NCBI RefSeq assembly: GCF_018332655.1
Contig: NZ_BOQL01000102.1
Coordinates: 1 to 44,348, forward strand
Reading direction: 5' to 3'
Length of the DNA stretch: 44,348 nt
From: Actinoplanes auranticolor
GTDB lineage: Bacteria; Actinomycetota; Actinomycetes; Mycobacteriales; Micromonosporaceae
Every line of letters starts with the position of its first letter. Positions within the stretch are counted from its first letter, which is position 1. The position numbers and the translations under genes were made by a program. Under the pieces are notes generated by a model that saw only the letters and a program-made list of their open reading frames with translations, was not told where the DNA came from and did no database searches. Below are positions 33,418 through 41,855 of the stretch, piece by piece.

Positions 33418-33993
33418 ATGTCACAGGCGTCCGGCTCCCGGCGAACCCGCAACCCCGAGGAGAAGCAGGCCGCGATCATCGCGGCGGCGCGCGCCGTGTT
33501 CGCCGAACGGGGCTACGACAGATCGACGATCAGAGAGATCGCCCGCCGGGCCGGCGTGACCCACGGCCTGGTGATCCTGCACTTCACCAGCAAGGAGAAG
33601 CTGCTGCTGGCGGCCGGCTCCGGTCCGCGGATCCTCGTCGACCACGTCCCCGGCGACCTCGAAGGGCTGGCCGGGCGGATCGCCCGCGCTTTCGTCACCC
33701 GGATGGAGTCGGCCGACGGCGCGGACCCGTTCATCGCCGTCGTGCGGAGCGCGGCCGGTGACCAGCAAGCGGCCAAGGCCCTGCTGCAGGCCATGCGGGA
33801 GGAAAGCGTCGCCGCCTACCGCCAGGTGCTTCCGTCGGCGGACGTGGACGCGCGGGTGGACCTGGTCGGCGCGCACCTCATCGGCGTCACCCTCAACCGT
33901 TACGTGCTGGGCGGTGGCCCATTGGCCACCATGCCGCCCGAAGACCTGATCGCCCGGTTGACCACCAGCCTGCACGCCATCCTGCTCGAGTAA
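33418..33993 (+). CDS. TetR-family transcriptional regulator
   Basis: 191 residues from the ATG at 33418. The N-terminal HTH is AAIIAAARAVFAERGYDRST, then IREIARRAGVTHGLVILHFT. The C-terminal helical domain (from about 70) has the LxxLLQAMREESVAAYRQVL region common in TetR_C proteins. It is divergent from the cysteine hydrolase, with two operator-like repeats overlapping its promoter, implying autoregulation plus control of the hydrolase. The ligand is unknown. Confidence 0.92.
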   Translation: MSQASGSRRTRNPEEKQAAIIAAARAVFAERGYDRSTIREIARRAGVTHGLVILHFTSKEKLLLAAGSGPRILVDHVPGDLEGLAGRIARAFVTRMESADGADPFIAVVRSAAGDQQAAKALLQAMREESVAAYRQVLPSADVDARVDLVGAHLIGVTLNRYVLGGGPLATMPPEDLIARLTTSLHAILLE

Positions 33994-34033
33994 TGCCGCG
34001 TTCCCGTGGTGCCCGATACGCGTTGCTCGACGA

Positions 34034-36565
34034 TCAGACTCCCATCAGGCTGCGTTGCGCCTCCGCTTGTCTTCCGGTCCGGGAAACCCACAGTGCGACC
34101 TCCACCCGGGTGCGGACGTTCAGCTTCAGGCGGATGTTCGTCAGGTGGCTGGCTACCGTACGGGCGCTGATGGAGAGCTCTTTGGCGATCTGAGCATTCG
34201 TCAGACCGCTGGCGACCTGCATTGCGACCGCGAGCTCCCGACGAGTCAGGACGCCCGTGGGATCTTCGTCGTTCGGCCGGCCACCACGGACCGCCAGCTC
34301 GATGAGCTGCGGAACGGTCATCGAGGAGCCTGCCGCCGACGCCGCCCGAGCCGCCGTGAGGCCGATCGCGTGTTGCGCCGTACTGGTCGCCGCGGCGAGC
34401 TGCCGAGTCCAGAATGCCTGCACCGGGCGGCCTACGGCGGTCGTTCCGGCCATCAGGGTGAGCGCCTGCGAGTGCTTCTTCTGCCGTACAGTGAGGATCG
34501 CCGCACACTCGATGGCGCTGAGAACGGTGTCGCGATCAGGAACCGGCATGGTGAGGACGGCCGCGACGTACTCGGCGGCCGCCGCATCGTCTCCCTGCAT
34601 GGTGGCGGTCACCGCGGCGGTGTGCAGCAAGCTCATCCCGGAGTGGTTGGCGAAGCGGTCGGCGAGCGGCAGCGTCTGATCGGTTCGCGACTCGTACGTC
34701 CGGATGGATTCCGTGATCGCCTCGCGCGCCGCCGCCAGGTCTCCGCTCGTGACGAGCAGCCATGCCTGCTTGTGGAGGACCCAACTGGCCACCTCCGCAC
34801 GGTCCATGCGAAGGAGCAGTTCGATCAGTTCATCGCCGACCTGAACACCGCCGCGGAGGTCGCCGGTGGAGCCACGCGTGAACATCACGCTGGTGAGCGC
34901 TGTCGCCAGCGTATCCAGGTCATCGAGCTCACGGGCCAGCTCGAGAGCGCCGTTCGAGTGGCGGACCGCGGCTTCGAGATCGCCTTGACGAGTGTCGTTC
35001 TTCGCAAGCCAGGAGAGGGAATTCGCGCGATGGTGCGGTGACGACAGAGGGTTGTTCAGCACGTCGGAGAGGAGTCTTCGGACCTCGGTCAGGTCGGAGA
35101 CGTTGGCCAGGAACCGCGAGAGCAGAATAGCCAGGTTGGGGTGCAACGGATGACTGATGGCGGCCGCGGCGTCCACCCCGTAGCGGAGGTTGTCCATCTC
35201 GGCTACGACCCTTCGCTCGATCATCGTCAGCTCGTCGCCACCCGGATGCCTCAGGAGCTGCTGCTCGAAGGCGGCCAGCCATTCCAGCAGCCGGATCTGC
35301 GTGGGAACGAGTTCGCCGGCATCGGCGAGACGTTCCTGGCCGAATGCCCGCAGTGATTCGAGCATCCGGAATCTGCCGACCCGCTGCGCATCGGTGACGA
35401 TCACCGATTTGCGGGCCAGGTCGGTCAGCAGCGCCCACACCCGCGCCGGGGTCAGGATCAGGTCGGCCGTCACGGCGGCGGCGCTCTGCTGATCGAAGCC
35501 GCCGGGCAGCAGGGAGAGCCGGGCGAACACCTGTTGTTCCGTGTCCTCCAGCAGGTCATAGCTCGATTGAATCGCGTCACGAAGGCCGCGCCGGCGACCG
35601 ATCGCCCCGCGCCGCGCATGGACGAGCAGATCGAGCCGCTCGGCCATCTTGGGCAGCAGAGACTCCGGTGTCAGCACGTCCATCTGATGTGCGGCAAGTT
35701 CGATCGCGAGCGGCAGGCCATCGAGCCGATCGCAGATTTCCGCGATGACCTCGGCCCAGGAGCCCGGATCGAAGTCGGCCCTCGACTCCAGCGCCCGCGT
35801 GGCGAACAGGCGAACCGCGTCCGCCCGCAGCGGCTCGAGCACCATGACGGTCTCGCCCTGCGTGCGCAGCGCTTCCCGGCTCGTGGTCAGGACATCGAAC
35901 TCCGGCGCGGTGACACGCAGCTTCGAGACGACGTCGACCACGCCGTCGATCACGTGTTCGCAGTTGTCGAGCACGAGCAGAGCAGCTCCGGCCGCCGTGG
36001 GCTCCCGGGCTGGGCCCACCGCCGACGTCACCTGCCACGGCTTCGTGACCGAGGCCAGGTCGACCCATCTGACGCCACCGGGGTAGGACGACTCGACACG
36101 CCGGGCCCACTCCGCGGCGAACCTCGTTTTCCCGACGCCCACCGGGCCGACCACGCTGAGCAGCCCCGTTCGGCGCAGCATGTCGGACAGGTCGGCGAGC
36201 TCCCGCTCGCGGCCGACGAAGCTGTCGAACGCTCTCGGAATCGGCCCCGCGCTCGAAGGCGCCTCGCGGTCGTCCGGCCGTGATTCGGGGGCCGACAGGA
36301 TGGCGGCACCACTGCGGTACTGGCGGTGCAGCGTCGAGGCCGGAATGTCGAGCAGGTCGGCCAGCTGCCGCCAGCTGAACCCCCGGGCGCGACCGAGTTC
36401 CACGGCCGATCGAAGTCCCCAGGCGGCCACGCGCTGCGCCTCGGCGAGCGCCGACGCGATCGCCGCCGTCCCCGATGCGTTACTCGCGGAGTCGGCCACG
36501 GCAGCAAGCTGTCGCAGGTGGGACTCGACGTCTTTGACCAGATCGCCGTCTCCGTGTCGTACCAC
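34034..36565 (-). CDS. Large ATPase-LuxR regulator (LAL/NB-ARC type) with extra N-terminal HTH
   Basis: 843 residues from the GTG at 36565 (GGAGG four bases upstream). Order: a helical N-terminus with an HTH-like unit (about 62-86, FSWRQLADLLDIPASTLHRQ); an NB-ARC-like ATPase with Walker A GPVGVGKTR (about 140), Walker B ALLVLDNCEH and the sensor DGLPLAIELAA; a helical TPR-like middle (about 420-740); and a C-terminal LuxR HTH (LTRRELAVAMQVASGLTNAQ, then IAKELSISARTVASHLTNIR). Such proteins activate antibiotic or sugar regulons after ATP and ligand binding. Its targets are not evident; the neighbours have their own regulators. Confidence 0.9.
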   Translation of the reverse strand: MVRHGDGDLVKDVESHLRQLAAVADSASNASGTAAIASALAEAQRVAAWGLRSAVELGRARGFSWRQLADLLDIPASTLHRQYRSGAAILSAPESRPDDREAPSSAGPIPRAFDSFVGRERELADLSDMLRRTGLLSVVGPVGVGKTRFAAEWARRVESSYPGGVRWVDLASVTKPWQVTSAVGPAREPTAAGAALLVLDNCEHVIDGVVDVVSKLRVTAPEFDVLTTSREALRTQGETVMVLEPLRADAVRLFATRALESRADFDPGSWAEVIAEICDRLDGLPLAIELAAHQMDVLTPESLLPKMAERLDLLVHARRGAIGRRRGLRDAIQSSYDLLEDTEQQVFARLSLLPGGFDQQSAAAVTADLILTPARVWALLTDLARKSVIVTDAQRVGRFRMLESLRAFGQERLADAGELVPTQIRLLEWLAAFEQQLLRHPGGDELTMIERRVVAEMDNLRYGVDAAAAISHPLHPNLAILLSRFLANVSDLTEVRRLLSDVLNNPLSSPHHRANSLSWLAKNDTRQGDLEAAVRHSNGALELARELDDLDTLATALTSVMFTRGSTGDLRGGVQVGDELIELLLRMDRAEVASWVLHKQAWLLVTSGDLAAAREAITESIRTYESRTDQTLPLADRFANHSGMSLLHTAAVTATMQGDDAAAAEYVAAVLTMPVPDRDTVLSAIECAAILTVRQKKHSQALTLMAGTTAVGRPVQAFWTRQLAAATSTAQHAIGLTAARAASAAGSSMTVPQLIELAVRGGRPNDEDPTGVLTRRELAVAMQVASGLTNAQIAKELSISARTVASHLTNIRLKLNVRTRVEVALWVSRTGRQAEAQRSLMGV

Positions 36566-36710
36566 CGCGCCTCCGTGAGCTCATGAGGACCAGCAGTCAC
36601 CCGTTTACCTGCCGTGCGCCGACGACGCTGTGCGAGCGTACTTCGGCTTGCCGAAGTGGTCAGCTCGTCGCGATGGGCGGCCACGAAGTCCGCCAAACTG
36701 AGCCGGTTCG

Positions 36711-37113
36711 GGTGCGGCACTCGACAGCCGTCCTCGAGCTTGGGCATCCGGTCGTCGTCGGCCGCAATGGCCTCCCGGGTGTCCTCGAGCGTCGACCACA
36801 CCACGTGCCGCAGGTCGGCTGCCTGGGCCGCGCTGATCAGATTCAGCTCCCGGGCCGGTGAGCGGTGCTCCCAGAACGGAGTGACCATGAAGGCGCCGTA
36901 CGCCCCGTCGAAGGCCGCGCGCAGGCTGCCTCGTCAGTGAGGTCCGCCTCGACCACCTCGGCGCCGAGCTCGACCAAGGTGAGCGCCTTGGGCGACGTGG
37001 CGTTGCGCGTCACGGCCCGAACGTCGAAGGTGCCATCGGCCAGCAATCCTCGCGCGACGCCGCCGCCCTGGCACCGGTCGCGCCGAGCACCGTGATCACT
37101 TGTTGTCGGACAT
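36711..37113 (-). pseudogene. NmrA/SDR-like NAD(P)-binding protein, frameshifted and truncated
   Basis: A good start (ATG 37113 with AGGAGA six bases upstream) encodes MSDN. The continuation VITVLGATGA, then QGGGVARGLLADGTFDVRAV, AEVVEADLTDEAA, RAAFDGAYGAFMVTPFWEH and HVVWSTLEDTRE is spread over three frames. It needs one extra base near 37100, near 37070 and near 36930. The NmrA resemblance stops at about 36711 (RMPKLEDGCRVPH), so the C-terminal half is gone. The parent was a Rossmann-fold redox-sensor or quinone-reductase-like protein, fitting the neighbouring operon. An operator-like palindrome survives upstream. Confidence 0.75.
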
Positions 37114-37141
37114 TGCATCTCTCCTGATGGTGAGGTGCTGG

Positions 37142-37157
37142 AATTCGAATTCGAATC
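37142..37157. promoter_or_regulatory. TTCGAATTCGAA palindrome upstream of the NmrA remnant
   Basis: AATTCGAATTCGAATC carries the full 12-bp core TTCGAATTCGAA (37144-37155) seen before the quinone oxidoreductase, 30 bp upstream of the NmrA start. It matches the 16-bp form at 13 positions. Confidence 0.6.
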
Positions 37158-37202
37158 ATGGAGCAGCCGCCAGGCGCTCCGATTCAGGGCGGGCCGGCCG
37201 AG

Positions 37203-38267
37203 TCAGCGCGATGCGGCGGCGAGGGCGGGGTAGTCGGTGTAGCCACGGTGGTCGCCGCCGTAGAAGGTGGCCGGGTCGGCCTCGTTCATCGGCGCGCCGG
37301 CCCGGATGCGAGCCGGCAGGTCGGGGTTGGCCAGGGCCAGCGTGCCGACTGTGATGACGTCGGCCAGACCAGCGTCGAGATCGGCGACGCGCGCGTCGAA
37401 GGGAGCGCCCGCCCTGTTGAGGAGCAGGGCAGCCGGCCATGCCCGGCGCAGATCGCGCAACAGGTCCTCGTCGCCGCCGTGGACCAGGTGAAGGTAGCTC
37501 AGGTTCACCGGCGCCAGGGCCGCGACCAGCACCGGATACAGCTCGCGGGTGTCGTGCTCGACGATGTCGTTGTACGGGTTGCCCGGGGAGACGCGCAGGC
37601 CGGTGCGTCCGGCACCGATCTCGTCGGCCACCGCCGAGGCCACCTCGACCGCGAAGCGGATGCGGTTGCGGTTGGAACCGCCGTACTGATCGGTGCGCTG
37701 GTTGGCATTGCTGGAGAGGAACTGATGGACCAGGTAGCCACTGGCACCATGGATCTCGACACCGTCGAAGCCGGCCGCGATCGCCGCCGATGCCGCCTGA
37801 CGGAACTCGTCGACCACACCGGCGACCTCCTCGGTGGTCAGCGCCCGCGGAGCGGGCATGTCGCGCAGGCCCGAGGCGGTGAACATCGCCCCCTTGGCCT
37901 GAATGGCCGACGGGGCGACCGGCTGGCGGCCGTGCGGGGTGTTGTCGGGATGCGAGATGCGGCCGGTGTGCATGAGCTGGACGACGATGCGCCCACCGGC
38001 GGCGTGCACCGCACTGGTGACCTCCTGCCAGCCGGCGATGTGCGCCTCGGTGTAGATCCCCGGCGTCAGCAGGTAGCCCTGACCGTCGTCGGAGGGTTGG
38101 GTGCCCTCGGTGATGATCAGGGCCATCGACGCGCGCTGACGGTAGTACTCGCGGTTGAGGTCGGTGGGGACACCGTCCGGCCTCGATCGGTCGCGGGTCA
38201 TCGGCGCCATGGCGAGGCGGTGCGGAAGCTCGATGGCGCCGACAGTGGTGGGGGTCCAGATGGTCAT
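37203..38267 (-). CDS. Old Yellow Enzyme-family alkene reductase (NemA-like)
   Basis: 354 residues. TIM-barrel flavoenzyme: LPHRLAMAPMTRDRS (FMN-binding start), LIITEGTQPSDDGQGY, VVQLMHTGRISH, GFDGVEIHGASGYL and the YGGSNRNRIRFAVEV segment, ending NPDLPARI near the phosphate site. FMN plus NAD(P)H reduce activated C=C bonds of electrophiles. The substrate-binding pair, normally His-x-x-Asn or His-x-x-His, is H173-G-A-S176 here: the second residue is Ser. It lies 30 bp behind the HSL-type hydrolase, third in the operon headed by the quinone oxidoreductase. Confidence 0.92.
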   Translation of the reverse strand: MTIWTPTTVGAIELPHRLAMAPMTRDRSRPDGVPTDLNREYYRQRASMALIITEGTQPSDDGQGYLLTPGIYTEAHIAGWQEVTSAVHAAGGRIVVQLMHTGRISHPDNTPHGRQPVAPSAIQAKGAMFTASGLRDMPAPRALTTEEVAGVVDEFRQAASAAIAAGFDGVEIHGASGYLVHQFLSSNANQRTDQYGGSNRNRIRFAVEVASAVADEIGAGRTGLRVSPGNPYNDIVEHDTRELYPVLVAALAPVNLSYLHLVHGGDEDLLRDLRRAWPAALLLNRAGAPFDARVADLDAGLADVITVGTLALANPDLPARIRAGAPMNEADPATFYGGDHRGYTDYPALAAASR

Positions 38268-38296
38268 GGGAGTTCTCGTTTCGCGAGGGATTGCGG

Positions 38297-39247
38297 TCAG
38301 AGGGACTTGAGGACGCGGATGCGGTCGGCGACGGCCCGCCGGGCGACGTCGGAGCCGAACGCGATGGAGTCGAACTCGTGCGGGGCGCCGGGGTGCAGGT
38401 GGGACTCCACCGGTACGCCGGCCCGGCTGAGCCTCGCCGCGTAGGCGATGTCCTCGTCGCGGAAGACGTCGAGCTGACCGACCTCGATGTAGGCCGGCGG
38501 CAGGCCGGTCGCGTCCTCGAGCCGGGCCGGAGCCGCCGTGGCCGGGACGTCGGACCCGCCGGCGGCGTCACCGAGCAGCGCCGGCCATGCGGTACGGCTG
38601 TCGTCGTAGGACCACAGCAGGTAGGGCCCGATGTGCGGGTCGGGCGTGGCGGTCCGGTCGTCGAGCATCGGCATGAGCAGGATCTGCCGCGCGATCTTCG
38701 GGCCGCCCCGCTCGCGGGAGAGGATCGCCAGGGCAGCCGCCATGCCACCGCCGGCGCTGTCACCCATCACGCCGACCCGGTCGGGGTCGACGCCCAGTTC
38801 GGCGGCGCGCTGATGCAGCCAGCGCAGTGCCGCGTAGGCGTCCTCGAGCGGTGTCGGGAAGGGGTGCTCCGGCGCGCGGCGGTATTCGACCGACAGCATG
38901 GGCACTCCGCTGCCGGAGACGTAGCGGGAGACGGGCCCGTCGAACAGGTCGATGTGGCCGAAGATGTACCCGCCGCCGTGGAAGAACAGCACGGCCGGGC
39001 CCTGCGGGGCGCCGTCCTTGACGTACCAGCGCATCTTGATCTGCGCACCGTCGTCAGCCGTCGCGTAGTGCTCGCTCGTGCGCACATCGGCCGGGATGGG
39101 CTGCGCCGTTCCGGCAGCGCCGATGATCGGCTCCCACATGGCACGGCGGCCCTCGACATCGCCCACGGCCGGCGGGGTGGCCTCGGCCATCGCACCGGCC
39201 ATCGGGGCCAGCGCGGCGGCGATCTCAGGATCCAGAGAGAGTGACAT
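38297..39247 (-). CDS. Alpha/beta-hydrolase, hormone-sensitive-lipase (HSL) family
   Basis: 316 residues from the ATG at 39247, with AAAGGA seven bases upstream; a longer in-frame extension overlaps the neighbouring gene and is rejected. HSL signature: oxyanion motif FHGGGYIFGH, nucleophile GDSAGGG, the late EDIAYAARLSRAGVPVESHL and the catalytic His in HPGAPHEF. The family hydrolyses short acyl esters and lactones. It lies 44 bp after the quinone oxidoreductase and 30 bp before the alkene reductase in the same direction, so it is part of a detoxification-type operon. Confidence 0.9.
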   Translation of the reverse strand: MSLSLDPEIAAALAPMAGAMAEATPPAVGDVEGRRAMWEPIIGAAGTAQPIPADVRTSEHYATADDGAQIKMRWYVKDGAPQGPAVLFFHGGGYIFGHIDLFDGPVSRYVSGSGVPMLSVEYRRAPEHPFPTPLEDAYAALRWLHQRAAELGVDPDRVGVMGDSAGGGMAAALAILSRERGGPKIARQILLMPMLDDRTATPDPHIGPYLLWSYDDSRTAWPALLGDAAGGSDVPATAAPARLEDATGLPPAYIEVGQLDVFRDEDIAYAARLSRAGVPVESHLHPGAPHEFDSIAFGSDVARRAVADRIRVLKSL

Positions 39248-39291
39248 GGTCGTTTCCTTTCGCTCTTGCTTGCGGGATGGGAGGACCGGGG

Positions 39292-40236
39292 TCAGGCGGT
39301 GGGAGCGACGACGACGACCTTGCCGGGCAGTGCGCCGGCGGCGGCCCGGGCGTGGACCGCACCGAGTTCGGCCAGGGGCACCCGCTGGGCGACGGCGACG
39401 TGCAGCTCGCCGGAGTCGATCAGCGCCACCAGTCGCGACAACTGCTCGGCGTCGCTGCGGACGAACAGGTCGATTCCCCGGACCTGGCGCTGCTCGTCGG
39501 AGGGCGCGGGCATCCACACCGTGGTGTTCACCAGAGCGCCGCCCGGGCGGATCAGGGTGAGCAGGGCGGCCAGCTGCGCCGGTTCGATCGGGGCGAGATT
39601 GAGCACGACGTCGACCGGCTCGGTCACCGCCGCGGTCACCTCGGTGGTGGTGTGGTCGACGACTTCATCGGCACCCGCCTTCGTGACCTGCTCACTGCTG
39701 CGGGGACTGGCGGTGGCGATGACGTACGCGCCGGCGCTCTTGGCCAGCTGCACGGCGTAACCGCCGACCCCGCCGCCCGCACCGTTGATCAGCACCCGCT
39801 GCCCCGGCGTCAGCTCGGCGTGGTCGAACAGCGCCTGCCACGCGGTGAGACCCACGATCGGCAGCGCGGCGGCGTCGGCCAGCGGGATGCTCACCGGCGC
39901 GGCCGTCAGGACCTCGGCCGGGGCCACGACGTACTGCGCAGCCGCACCGTCGGCGGCCATCGGCAGGAATCCGACGACCCGGTCGCCGGCCTCGAAGCCG
40001 GTCACCCCCGCGCCCAGCGCTTCGACCGTGCCGGAGACGTCGAGGCCGGGAGTGTGCGGCAGCGTCACCGGGATGGGGCCCTGCATGAAACCCCCGCGGA
40101 TGTTGCCGTCGACGCCGTTGAACGATGTCGCGGCCACCCGGATCAGCACCTGCCCGTCACCCGGGACGGGCTGCTCGACGTCCTCGTACCGCAGCACACT
40201 CGGGTCGCCGTACTCGTGGAAACGCACTGCCTTCAT
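39292..40236 (-). CDS. NADP-dependent quinone/alkenal oxidoreductase (zinc-free MDR family)
   Basis: 314 residues from the ATG at 40236 (AGAGGGA upstream; a GTG directly before it is possible). Medium-chain reductase fold: MKAVRFHEYGDPSVLRYEDV, LPHTPGLDVSGTVEALGAGV, then the nucleotide-binding loop INGAGGGVGGYAVQLAKSAG. No zinc-ligand cysteines are present, as in QOR/Zta1-type enzymes that reduce quinones or enals with NADPH. It is the first gene of the minus-strand operon with the HSL hydrolase and alkene reductase. Two copies of the 16-bp palindrome lie in its promoter. Confidence 0.92.
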   Translation of the reverse strand: MKAVRFHEYGDPSVLRYEDVEQPVPGDGQVLIRVAATSFNGVDGNIRGGFMQGPIPVTLPHTPGLDVSGTVEALGAGVTGFEAGDRVVGFLPMAADGAAAQYVVAPAEVLTAAPVSIPLADAAALPIVGLTAWQALFDHAELTPGQRVLINGAGGGVGGYAVQLAKSAGAYVIATASPRSSEQVTKAGADEVVDHTTTEVTAAVTEPVDVVLNLAPIEPAQLAALLTLIRPGGALVNTTVWMPAPSDEQRQVRGIDLFVRSDAEQLSRLVALIDSGELHVAVAQRVPLAELGAVHARAAAGALPGKVVVVAPTA

Positions 40237-40265
40237 CACAATCCCTCTTCCCGTACCGGTTGGTT

Positions 40266-40281
40266 GCTTCGTATTCGAAGC
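40266..40281. promoter_or_regulatory. Operator copy 1 of the quinone oxidoreductase promoter
   Basis: GCTTCGTATTCGAAGC, a one-mismatch version of the perfect copy at 40300, lies about 30 bp before the start codon, downstream of the likely -10 (TACGGT on the minus strand, 40289-40294). Confidence 0.65.
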
Positions 40282-40299
40282 ACTCTTGGACCGTAGCAC

Positions 40300-40315
40300 G
40301 CTTCGAATTCGAAGC
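40300..40315. promoter_or_regulatory. Operator copy 2 of the quinone oxidoreductase promoter (perfect palindrome)
   Basis: GCTTCGAATTCGAAGC is a perfect 16-bp palindrome. On the minus strand it fills the spacer between a -35-like TTGCTT and TACGGT (16 nt apart), the classic repressor position. AT-rich palindromes of this kind are rare in such GC-rich DNA, so chance is unlikely. Confidence 0.75.
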
Positions 40316-40351
40316 AACATCATTGGCTGTGATCCCGCCGACAGCCGGCGG

Positions 40352-41176
40352 CTAACCGCCCACGGCGGGCAGAAGCTGGAGCTTCTCGTAGCTCGGTGAG
40401 CCGGGCGTCGCGGAGAAGACCAGCAGCTCCTGGTTCTGGTCGGGGTCCACCAGGCGCTGGCAGTAGAGCTCCAGCTCCCCCAGCTCAGGATGCCGGTATC
40501 GCTTGAGGTCGTGATGGTGGATGACGTCGACTTCGTGTCGCCGCCACACCTCGGCGAACTCGGGGCTGACCTGCAACAGGGCCGCCACGATCTCACCGGC
40601 CCGGCCCTCGGGATCCGCCGTGTACGCCGCCCGGATGTCAACAGTGAAGACCCGGCCCCGCAAGGCGTGGTCCTCAGCGGGATACAACTGCCGTTGCGCC
40701 GGGTCGGTGAACCAGCGATACACCAGATACCGCGACATGCCGCTGAACCGGGTGTAGTCACCGAGCAGAGCAATGGCCGGACGGGTCTGCACCAGAGTCC
40801 CGCCGAAACGGGACATCACCAACGCAGGCGTATCCGACAGACGCTCGACGATACGCATCATGGTCGGGCTGACATGATCCTCGCGCAGCACCCGCCGCGG
40901 CGCCGGATGCCCACCCAGATCGAACAGGTGATCCCGCTCGCTCACGCTCAGCCGCAGCCCCCGGGCCAGCGCGGCGAGCACCTGCTCCGACGGCATCGGC
41001 CCGCGCTGCTGCTCGATCCGGCCGTAGTAATCAGCCGACACACCAGCCAGCGCCGCAACCTCCTCACGCCGCAAACCACTGGTGCGGCGCCGAGACCCCC
41101 GGGCAAGCCCGACATCCTCCGGCTGCAGAACCTCACGACGCGCCCGAAGAAAATCAGCCAACAATGCCCCGTCCAT
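40352..41176 (-). CDS. XRE-family regulator with MmyB-like ligand domain (copy 1)
   Basis: 274 residues from the ATG at 41176 (GGAGG five bases upstream). The N-terminal XRE HTH includes RRTSGLRREEVAALAGVSAD, then YYGRIEQQRG. The C-terminal MmyB-like domain starts near 110 with RIVERLSDTPALVMSRFGGT and ends at DLKRYRHPELGELELYCQRL. MmyB-type proteins bind a fatty-acid-like ligand and often control an adjacent oxidoreductase or hydrolase. A second copy about 90% identical by eye lies at 41836-42666. A perfect inverted repeat (41244-41264) in its leader is a candidate operator. Confidence 0.92.
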   Translation of the reverse strand: MDGALLADFLRARREVLQPEDVGLARGSRRRTSGLRREEVAALAGVSADYYGRIEQQRGPMPSEQVLAALARGLRLSVSERDHLFDLGGHPAPRRVLREDHVSPTMMRIVERLSDTPALVMSRFGGTLVQTRPAIALLGDYTRFSGMSRYLVYRWFTDPAQRQLYPAEDHALRGRVFTVDIRAAYTADPEGRAGEIVAALLQVSPEFAEVWRRHEVDVIHHHDLKRYRHPELGELELYCQRLVDPDQNQELLVFSATPGSPSYEKLQLLPAVGG

Positions 41177-41243
41177 CTCCACCTCCCGCGTTCGACCGGT
41201 CGAGCATCGCGTGATCCGGAACCCGGATGAAGGTCGCACTTAT

Positions 41244-41264
41244 CCACGGACTAGTTGTCCGTGG
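41244..41264. promoter_or_regulatory. Inverted repeat between XRE copy 1 and the hydrolase remnant
   Basis: CCACGGAC-TAGTT-GTCCGTGG: perfect 8-bp arms, 5-nt centre, 68 bp upstream of the XRE copy 1 start. It suits an operator for this regulator type. No equivalent is seen upstream of copy 2. Confidence 0.5.
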
Positions 41265-41400
41265 CAATTCACGCGATGCCGAGCCGGACGGTCCCGCTAC
41301 GTCCACATCGGCCTGACCATCGCCAGGACCTGTCCATCCGGGTTGAACCGGTCCTTCATCCACGAAGCACGCCTCGTCATGGACGTTCAAGGAGACAGCG

Positions 41401-41855
41401 ATGAGCGGACAACAGCGCGAAGCCCTCGACACAGCTCTGCGCCGGCCCCAGCAAGCGTCGGCCATGGATTCGATCGAGGAGCGCCGTGCAGCTTTCGCCG
41501 CTTTCATGACGACCGCCGTCGTGCCCACCGCAGTCCGCCAGAAACAGACTGTGCTGGGCGGGCGGCCGGCGGTGATGGTCGAACCCGAAGCCTCCTCCCG
41601 GCCGGCCTCGACGACTGCCTGGCCGCCTACCGGGAGCTGCTGGACGACGCCACCCGGATGGCGGAGCGTGCCCGAGCCGCAGAGGTGGACGTCATCCTCG
41701 ACGTCGTGGCCGGCGTCCCCCACGTGTTCCCGATGTTCGCCGGTGGTTCCCTCGAAGAAGCGGACCAGGCCCTCGACCGCGCCGCGCTCTTCCTGACCCA
41801 GCAGCTGCGCAACGGACTTGGCACTGAGTGGCGCTTCAATCCCGGGCGACGATAG
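41401..41855 (+). pseudogene. HSL-type alpha/beta-hydrolase with internal deletions
   Basis: AAGGAGACAGCG precedes the ATG at 41401. The N-terminus (MSGQQREALDTALRRPQQAS up to LGGRPAVMVEPE) is hydrolase-like. A change of frame leads to GLDDCLAAYRELLDD, a segment normally in mid-protein, and directly to ATRMAERARAAEVDVILDVV and GVPHVFPMFAGGSLEEADQA, which is the C-terminal catalytic-His region. The HGGG and GDSAGG blocks, around 150 residues in all, are missing. It cannot be active. It lies between the two XRE copies, divergent from copy 1. Confidence 0.75.

Noticed and set aside
34055..35041. Plus-strand frame of 328 residues inside the LuxR gene
   Set aside because: Antisense shadow of the LuxR/TPR region with no recognisable domain.
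38297..39517. A 90-residue N-terminal extension of the HSL hydrolase
   Set aside because: It overlaps the quinone oxidoreductase in another frame; the ATG at 39247 has AAAGGA and a normal family length.
40266..40315. Short CRISPR-like or tandem repeat
   Set aside because: Only two copies, palindromic and inside a promoter with conserved -35/-10 spacing; these are operators.
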